10,287 bases of DNA from assembly GCA_023432075.1 (NCBI GenBank), contig JAEYVD010000785.1:1-10287 (forward strand). The letters run 5' to 3'. Under the pieces are notes generated by a model, which was given only the letters and a program-made list of their open reading frames with translations, did not search any database and was not told the DNA's origin. Source of the DNA: Pseudomonadota bacterium (GTDB lineage Bacteria; Pseudomonadota; Gammaproteobacteria; Burkholderiales; Burkholderiaceae_B). Positions 6,863 through 10,287 of this stretch are shown here, one piece after another (positions within the stretch are counted from its first letter, which is position 1; the number at the start of each line of letters is the position of its first letter). Position numbers and translations under genes: made by a program.

Positions 6863-6938
6863 GCGGGAGTAGCTCAGTTGGTAGAGCGCAACCTTGCCAA
6901 GGTTGAGGTCGCGAGTTCGAGACTCGTCTCCCGCTCCA
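6863..6938 (+). tRNA. glyT: tRNA-Gly (anticodon GCC), copy 3
   Basis: Identical in all 76 bases to copies 1 and 2: anticodon GCC at 6896-6898, encoded CCA at 6936-6938. It differs from them in its leader, which carries the 13-bp repeats, and in its trailer, a terminator-like hairpin leading to tRNA-Cys. The symbol is generic. Confidence 0.98.
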
Positions 6939-6947
6939 AATACAAAG

Positions 6948-6981
6948 AGGAAGCAACGGCACACACCGCGCTTCCTTTTTT
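6948..6981 (+). terminator. Terminator-like hairpin between tRNA-Gly 3 and tRNA-Cys
   Basis: AGGAAGC (6948-6954) pairs with GCTTCCT (6970-6976). CGG/CCG (6957-6959 and 6966-6968) forms an inner stem, and six Ts run 6976-6981. It ends only 12 bases before tRNA-Cys, with no room for a separate promoter after it. It is therefore either a leaky terminator (attenuator) or a processing signal. Confidence 0.6.
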
Positions 6982-6993
6982 CTTGCAAGTGCT

Positions 6994-7067
6994 GGCGCAA
7001 TGGCAGAGTGGTTATGCAGCGGATTGCAAATCCGTGTACGTCGGTTCGATTCCGGCTTGCGCCTCCA
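6994..7067 (+). tRNA. cysT: tRNA-Cys (anticodon GCA)
   Basis: The acceptor stem GGCGCAA pairs with TTGCGCC, discriminator T, encoded CCA at 7065-7067. The anticodon loop TTGCAAA has GCA at 7026-7028 and is closed by GCGGA/TCCGT with one G-T pair. The T arm has GGTTCGATTCC. It is 74 bases with CCA. It follows tRNA-Gly copy 3 by 55 bases and most likely depends on transcription through the hairpin at 6948-6981. The symbol is generic. Confidence 0.97.
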
Positions 7068-7113
7068 GCATCTTTCTTCCTTTCCCCTGCATCTCGTTAC
7101 CCATCTCTACGCC
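7068..7113 (+). other. C/T-rich, G-poor stretch after tRNA-Cys, possible Rho loading region
   Basis: The 46 bases after tRNA-Cys are strongly pyrimidine-rich, with only a few Gs, in an otherwise GC-balanced genome. No GC hairpin with a T-tract follows tRNA-Cys. Such stretches suit Rho-dependent termination; this is inference from composition. The rest of the gap to 7167 shows nothing clear. Confidence 0.3.
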
Positions 7114-7167
7114 CGGTCAGCCGGATGATTGTTATGGTGACCCCGTTTTCATTTGAACGATGAGTCC

Positions 7168-7500
7168 ATGCACAACATCCTGGTTTCCAAGCCGCGCGCG
7201 CCGCGCCGCGCCTCTTTCCTGACGCTCTCCGCCGCCGCGCTGATTTCGCTGGCGCCCCTTGCCGCGGAGGCTGGCGACAAGCACCATCACCACCGCCACA
7301 AGGGCGGCGAGTACAAGGAAAAGTACTGGGATGGCGCCTGTAAAGTCGAACGCAAGTGGAAGCGCAACGGCGACTACAGCGAAAAGCGCAAATGCCGCGA
7401 TGACTATGCTTACGGCTACGCGCCGCAGCCCGTGGCAGTGCCTGTGATGCCCGTTCAGCCTGGCATCGTCATATCGCCCACCATCGTCATCCGCCCTTAA
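7168..7500 (+). CDS. Small exported His-rich protein of unknown function
   Basis: The protein has 110 residues from ATG 7168; an in-frame TTG at 7153 would add five residues ahead of the signal peptide and is less likely. Residues 1-35 are a Sec signal peptide: a basic start with several Arg and Lys, hydrophobic core about 17-33, and cleavage likely after AEA (35). The mature protein opens with a His cluster (KHHHHRHK, 38-45), able in principle to bind metal. A strongly basic middle follows, with two cysteines (Cys58 in GACKVERKWKRNGDYSEKRK and Cys76 just after) that could form a disulphide in the periplasm. The Tyr/Pro/Val tail ends in PTIVIRP. I recognise similar CKVERKWKRNGDY-type exported proteins in other proteobacteria but no known function. 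Another CDS starts four bases after the stop. Confidence 0.8.
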   Translation: MHNILVSKPRAPRRASFLTLSAAALISLAPLAAEAGDKHHHHRHKGGEYKEKYWDGACKVERKWKRNGDYSEKRKCRDDYAYGYAPQPVAVPVMPVQPGIVISPTIVIRP

Positions 7501-7504
7501 GACC

Positions 7505-8104
7505 ATGGATCAATCGGTAAAGGACGCCCTCGCCCGCTGGCCGAATGTGCCGGCCGTCTACGGATGGCTGTCGCTGGATGCGCGCGGCCGCTGGCGCCTT
7601 CATCCGCAAGGTCAGGGCCACGAGGGCGGGCCGGGCGAACCGATCACCAACACGCAGATCCTGGAGTTCATCAGCCGCAACTACGAGCGCGATGATGCGG
7701 GCCGCTGGTTTTTCCAGAACGGCCCGCAGCGGGTATTCGTGCGCCTGGACGCGGCGCCCTTTGTGTTGCGGCTTGCCGATGACAACCGCAGCCTCATCAC
7801 GCACACGGACGCGTCCGTCGACGCGGTCAGCGCGTGGTGGCTGGATGATGAAGGCCAGCTCTACGCATCGACGCCGATGGGCGCCGGCATCGTGCTGGAC
7901 CGCGATTTGCAGCCGCTGCTGGAGATGATGCGCACGCAAGCCGACGCCCCGCTGCTGGACGCGCTGGCCGAACTGGCGGCTAACCATTCGATGACAGCCG
8001 TCTGGCCTGACGTGTACGCGGCTGCGCCGCTGCACGCCATCGCGCAGGCAGACATCGCCGCGCGCCTGGGATTCGACCCCGCCCCGCACGCGCCGGCGGC
8101 CTGA
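7505..8104 (+). CDS. Conserved cytoplasmic protein of unknown function (betaproteobacterial DUF family)
   Basis: This 199-residue protein has no signal peptide or membrane segment. It contains WPNVPAVYGWLSLDARGRWRLH near the N-terminus and FISRNYERD then GRWFFQNGPQRVFVRLD in the middle, followed by WWLDDEGQLY. These are conserved in a betaproteobacterial DUF family; I believe it is the one labelled DUF2944 or DUF2946, but I am not certain of the number. The WLSLD-RG-WRL and WWLDDEGQLY segments look like two copies of a similar beta-rich fold, each near its own acidic stretch; that is inference. ATG 7505 lies four bases after the previous stop, with no clear Shine-Dalgarno, so translation may be coupled to the exported protein. 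It converges on the SnoaL-like gene with a 15-base gap and no clear terminator. Function unknown. Confidence 0.85.
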   Translation: MDQSVKDALARWPNVPAVYGWLSLDARGRWRLHPQGQGHEGGPGEPITNTQILEFISRNYERDDAGRWFFQNGPQRVFVRLDAAPFVLRLADDNRSLITHTDASVDAVSAWWLDDEGQLYASTPMGAGIVLDRDLQPLLEMMRTQADAPLLDALAELAANHSMTAVWPDVYAAAPLHAIAQADIAARLGFDPAPHAPAA

Positions 8105-8119
8105 CGGGTCAGCGCAAAC

Positions 8120-8575
8120 TCAGAACATCCCGTTGCCGTTGGCGGCCTTCTCGGGAATGGGTTGCACGGCGTCCCAATGCTCAACGATCTTGCCGCCTTC
8201 CAGGCGAAAGATGTCAATGATGGCGTTGCCGCGCGTGCCCGGCTCGCGCACCGCGTGGACATGCAGGATGACGTAATCGCCGTCCGTGAACACACGTTTG
8301 ATTTCGCTATGCGAGGCGGGATACTTGTCGCGCAGGAATGCGATGAATTGCCGGAAGCCTTCCGGGCCGTCCGCCGCGTTGGGATTGTGCTGCACATAGC
8401 GATCGCCCACGTACTTGAGCGCGGCGTCCGCGTCTTTCTGGTTCAGGCCTTTTTCATAGAACGCCAGCACGGCCGCCTTGTTGGCGGCTTCCTGTTCGGG
8501 GGTGGCTTGCGCGGCGCAGGCCAGGACGGAAAACAGCAGTGCCGCAAACGCACGCATGAACACAGGCCGTGACAT
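8120..8575 (-). CDS. Exported SnoaL/NTF2-like protein
   Basis: The 151-residue protein has a signal peptide (about 1-24, hydrophobic 9-22, likely cleavage after AQA). VLAC at 17-20 is a poor lipobox, so a soluble periplasmic protein is more likely than a lipoprotein. The mature part is a single NTF2/SnoaL-like alpha+beta barrel. Visible signs are AFYEKGLNQKDADAALKYV, YVQHNPNAADGPEGFRQFI, YVILHVHAV and IIDIFRLEGGKIVEHWD, as in the predicted SnoaL-like aldol-condensation family (COG4922). The reaction and substrate are unknown. ATG 8575 is supported by GGAG at 8581-8584, five bases upstream; Met7 is a weaker alternative. It lies downstream of doxX on the same strand, but a terminator (8596-8628) sits in its leader. 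Confidence 0.88.
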   Translation of the reverse strand: MSRPVFMRAFAALLFSVLACAAQATPEQEAANKAAVLAFYEKGLNQKDADAALKYVGDRYVQHNPNAADGPEGFRQFIAFLRDKYPASHSEIKRVFTDGDYVILHVHAVREPGTRGNAIIDIFRLEGGKIVEHWDAVQPIPEKAANGNGMF

Positions 8576-8595
8576 ATCGACTCCGGTAATAAGTG

Positions 8596-8628
8596 AAAAA
8601 GGGCGAGGCCATTCTATGGCCCCGCCCT
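8596..8628 (-). terminator. Intrinsic terminator/attenuator between doxX and the SnoaL-like gene
   Basis: On the minus strand, GGGCGGGGCC pairs with GGCCTCGCCC (one G-T pair) around a seven-base loop, extended by an A-T pair, and is followed by five Ts (8600-8596). It ends 20 bases before the SnoaL-like start codon, so it lies inside that gene's leader. It terminates doxX at least in part. Confidence 0.85.
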
Positions 8629-8675
8629 CGCGCAGGCCACGTCCGGCCCGGTTGACAGTGTGATGCGCGGAGCGC

Positions 8676-9077
8676 TCAGCGCCGGCCGCTCTTGACCAGG
8701 GCGAACTTGCCGTCGCCCAGCAGTGCCAGGACGGCAGCCGCCACGGTCAGGAAGATGGGATATTCCCAGCCGCCGCCCGGGTTGCCGAATCCCCAGCCGT
8801 TGCCAAAGTGGACCGTCGACGCTGCGAACAGCTGCACCACGGCAATGGCGGCGACCCAGCGCGGCACCACGCCCAGGATCAGCAGAATGCCGCCCGCCAC
8901 CTCAAAAAACGTGACGGGATAGGCCAGCCAGCTGGCAAATCCGATCTTCGCGAAAAACTGCGCGGTGCCGGGCAGCGTGAAGACCAGCAGCTTGGTCAGG
9001 CCGTGAGCCAGGAACATCACGCCCAGCGCCACGCGCAGGAGCAGAGCCGCATACGGCGCGGTACGGGAATCAATCAT
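8676..9077 (-). CDS. DoxX family membrane protein
   Basis: DoxX-type proteins are small four-helix inner-membrane proteins, some linked to quinone or thiol redox; this one has no assigned reaction. The 133-residue protein has predicted membrane segments at about 12-31, 52-70, 74-91 and 106-121. Family signs are RVALGVMFLAHGLTKL (15-30), a glutamate within the second segment (Glu59), and STVHFGNGWGF then GGGWEYP between the third and fourth. I chose ATG 9077 because AAGGA (9086-9090) sits eight bases upstream. In-frame ATGs at 9086 and 9107 add 3 or 10 residues and are less well placed. It is divergent from the LysR-type gene (131-base gap) and followed by a terminator and the SnoaL-like gene. 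Confidence 0.9.
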   Translation of the reverse strand: MIDSRTAPYAALLLRVALGVMFLAHGLTKLLVFTLPGTAQFFAKIGFASWLAYPVTFFEVAGGILLILGVVPRWVAAIAVVQLFAASTVHFGNGWGFGNPGGGWEYPIFLTVAAAVLALLGDGKFALVKSGRR

Positions 9078-9184
9078 TGCAGTCATCCTTGTGCGAAAAC
9101 GGATCACCCAAAACGGGGCGAACCTTCATGGAGCCGTATTCTTGCGATTCCAAAAACAAAGATAAACATGCAGAATTGCAAATT

Positions 9185-9207
9185 ATTGTTCCTCGATAGG
9201 AAACAAT
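9185..9207. promoter_or_regulatory. LysR-type operator over the regulator's ribosome-binding site
   Basis: ATTGTT-N11-AACAAT is a perfect six-base inverted repeat of the T-N11-A type that LysR regulators bind. It covers the AGGA (9198-9201) that precedes the regulator's start at 9209. As RNA it can also fold (ATTGTTCCT with AGG-A-AACAAT, loop CGAT), hiding that ribosome-binding site. Function is inference. Confidence 0.55.
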
Positions 9208-9208
9208 C

Positions 9209-10141
9209 TTGGACACGCATACCGCCATGCAGACCTACGCCAAGGTCGTCGAACTGGGTTCATTCGCGGCGGCCGCCGACAAGATGGGCCAGGCGCGATC
9301 CGTGGTCACGCGGCAGATTGCCTATCTGGAGCAGAAGTACGGCGTGCGCCTGCTCAATCGCACCACGCGCAAGCTGAGCATGACCGATGCCGGGCGCGCC
9401 TTCTACGAACGGGTTCGGCCCATCCTGGCCGAGGTCGCCGATCTGGAGCTGTCGTTGCAAGCGGAAGGCCAGCGTCCCAGCGGGCGGTTGCGGGTCAGCG
9501 CTCCCGTGTCCTTCGGCATCCTGCATCTGGGACCGGCGATTGCCGAATACCTGCAGCGCTATCCCGACGTGGTGATCGACCTGGACCTGAACGACCGCGT
9601 GGTGGATCTGGTCGAGGACGGCTACGACGTCGCGGTACGCATCGGCCCGCTGGTGGATTCATCCCTGGTGGCCAGGCCGCTGGCGACGCAGCAGCTGCTG
9701 GTCTGCGCCGCGCCCGCTTACCTGCAACGGCACGGCGTCCCCGCCGTGCCTGAAGACCTGAAGCAGCATCGCTGCCTGCACTACGCCTACGCCAGCACGG
9801 GCAATGAATGGCATTTCGAGAAAGACGGCGTGACGCATCTGGTACGCGTGAACGCGGCGCTACGGGCCAATAACGGCGATGTGCTGCGCACCGCGGCGCT
9901 GGCCGGCCACGGGATCATCCTGCAACCGGAATTCCTGGTGGGAGACGACATTCGCGCCGGACGCCTTACCGCGCTACTGACCGGCTACGCCCACACCCCC
10001 ATCTCCATGGTCGCCGTCTACCCGCATCGGCGCTTCCTGTCGCCCAAGGTGCGGTCATTCGTCGAACACCTGGAAGCCCGTTTCGGCAGCCCCGCTCCCA
10101 CGCCGCCGGGACGGCGCGCCATGACCCGCCGCAGCCGTTAG
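9209..10141 (+). CDS. LysR-type transcriptional regulator
   Basis: The 310-residue protein has the standard architecture. The N-terminal winged helix-turn-helix is at about 3-62 ([20 protein letters not shown], then [15 protein letters not shown]), followed by a linker helix (63-90). The periplasmic-binding-like effector domain is at about 92-292 ([45 protein letters not shown]). The sequence suggests the large CrgA-like subgroup with MDxxxAM starts. The start is TTG 9209, with AGGA at 9198-9201 seven bases away; [19 protein letters not shown] fits the subgroup better than the ATG at 9227, which lacks a ribosome-binding site. It is divergent from doxX, so doxX is the likely target, along with itself through the box at 9185-9207. 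The ligand is unknown. A short Pro/Arg tail ends the protein. Confidence 0.93.
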   Translation: MDTHTAMQTYAKVVELGSFAAAADKMGQARSVVTRQIAYLEQKYGVRLLNRTTRKLSMTDAGRAFYERVRPILAEVADLELSLQAEGQRPSGRLRVSAPVSFGILHLGPAIAEYLQRYPDVVIDLDLNDRVVDLVEDGYDVAVRIGPLVDSSLVARPLATQQLLVCAAPAYLQRHGVPAVPEDLKQHRCLHYAYASTGNEWHFEKDGVTHLVRVNAALRANNGDVLRTAALAGHGIILQPEFLVGDDIRAGRLTALLTGYAHTPISMVAVYPHRRFLSPKVRSFVEHLEARFGSPAPTPPGRRAMTRRSR

Positions 10142-10151
10142 AATCGTACCC

Positions 10152-10287
10152 ATGACCGCCAAATCGCCTCTCGAATACTTTCCCGCTCCGCGCCGTTCCC
10201 TCTTTTGCAGCCAGTGCGGCTCGCCGGTAAACCGCCGCGTGCCGGAAGGCGACAACCGCGAGCGCGACATCTGCGATCACTGCGGGG
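10152..10287 (+). CDS. Nudix hydrolase with N-terminal zinc ribbon, first 45 codons (cut by window edge)
   Basis: The visible part reads [20 protein letters not shown] followed by a zinc-ribbon pattern: Cys19-x2-Cys22 and Cys41-x2-Cys44, with [15 protein letters not shown] between and around the second pair. This ribbon, including the EGDNRER signature, is typical of the N-terminal domain of a group of Nudix (nucleoside-diphosphate-linked) hydrolases. The Nudix box itself would lie to the right of the window, so catalytic competence cannot be judged. ATG 10152 begins ten bases after the LysR-type stop, with no strong ribosome-binding site, so it may be transcribed with that gene. Confidence 0.85.
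   Translation, partial: MTAKSPLEYFPAPRRSLFCSQCGSPVNRRVPEGDNRERDICDHCG

Noticed and set aside
6347..6938. CRISPR-like array from regularly repeated 76-base units
   Set aside because: The repeats are tRNA-Gly genes with correct anticodon loops; spacers are 215 and 149 bases and contain promoters.
6142..7167. Possible integrative element or attachment site at the tRNA cluster
   Set aside because: The repeated segments are complete tRNA genes with encoded CCA. No integrase, no truncated tRNA 3' end away from a gene, and no foreign-looking genes are in the window.
8101..8112. CTGA-CGGG-TCAG hairpin between the DUF gene and the SnoaL-like gene as a terminator
   Set aside because: Four-pair stem with no T-tract on either strand; too weak to call.

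Overview
The window is an ordinary, high-GC stretch of chromosome from a betaproteobacterium, most likely family Alcaligenaceae (Bordetella/Achromobacter group). I infer this from the gene order (hrcA / nadK-recN / fur / bamE-dapB / murB / tRNA-Gly cluster) and from protein sequences that resemble Bordetella orthologues from memory; no database search was possible. No phage, transposase, integrase, CRISPR array or toxin-antitoxin pair is visible.

Left part (1-6141) is core housekeeping. The 5' portion of hrcA (heat-shock repressor) is read leftwards and leaves the window. Divergent from it, nadK (NAD kinase) and recN (DNA repair SMC-like ATPase) form a two-gene unit ending at a strong, probably bidirectional terminator. 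fur (iron regulator) converges on that terminator. It diverges from bamE (outer-membrane assembly lipoprotein), which is followed 17 bases later by dapB (lysine/diaminopimelate synthesis). dapB ends at a terminator and converges on murB (peptidoglycan precursor synthesis). dapB and murB both feed cell-wall synthesis, and BamE serves the outer membrane.

Middle part (6142-7167) is a stable-RNA region: three base-identical tRNA-Gly(GCC) genes, then one tRNA-Cys(GCA), all with encoded CCA. The first tRNA-Gly has a promoter-like site with a GC-rich discriminator and its own terminator; the second has its own promoter-like site; the third has only a weaker one. The spacers hold unusual small structures: an 8-bp-arm palindrome upstream of the first promoter, a triple 13-bp tandem repeat abutting the third tRNA-Gly, and a terminator-like hairpin between tRNA-Gly and tRNA-Cys.

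Right part (7168-10287) is less conserved. It has a small exported His-rich protein of unknown function, followed 4 bases later by a conserved protein of unknown function. Next is a leftward pair, doxX (membrane) then an exported SnoaL/NTF2-like protein, divergent from a LysR-type regulator that probably controls its own gene and/or doxX. The window ends inside a Nudix hydrolase with an N-terminal zinc ribbon.

I see no clear evidence of a wholly new system. The most useful leads are regulatory: the tRNA leader repeats and intergenic hairpin, the terminator in the leader of the SnoaL-like gene, the LysR box over the regulator's own ribosome-binding site, and the uncharacterised His-rich exported protein.
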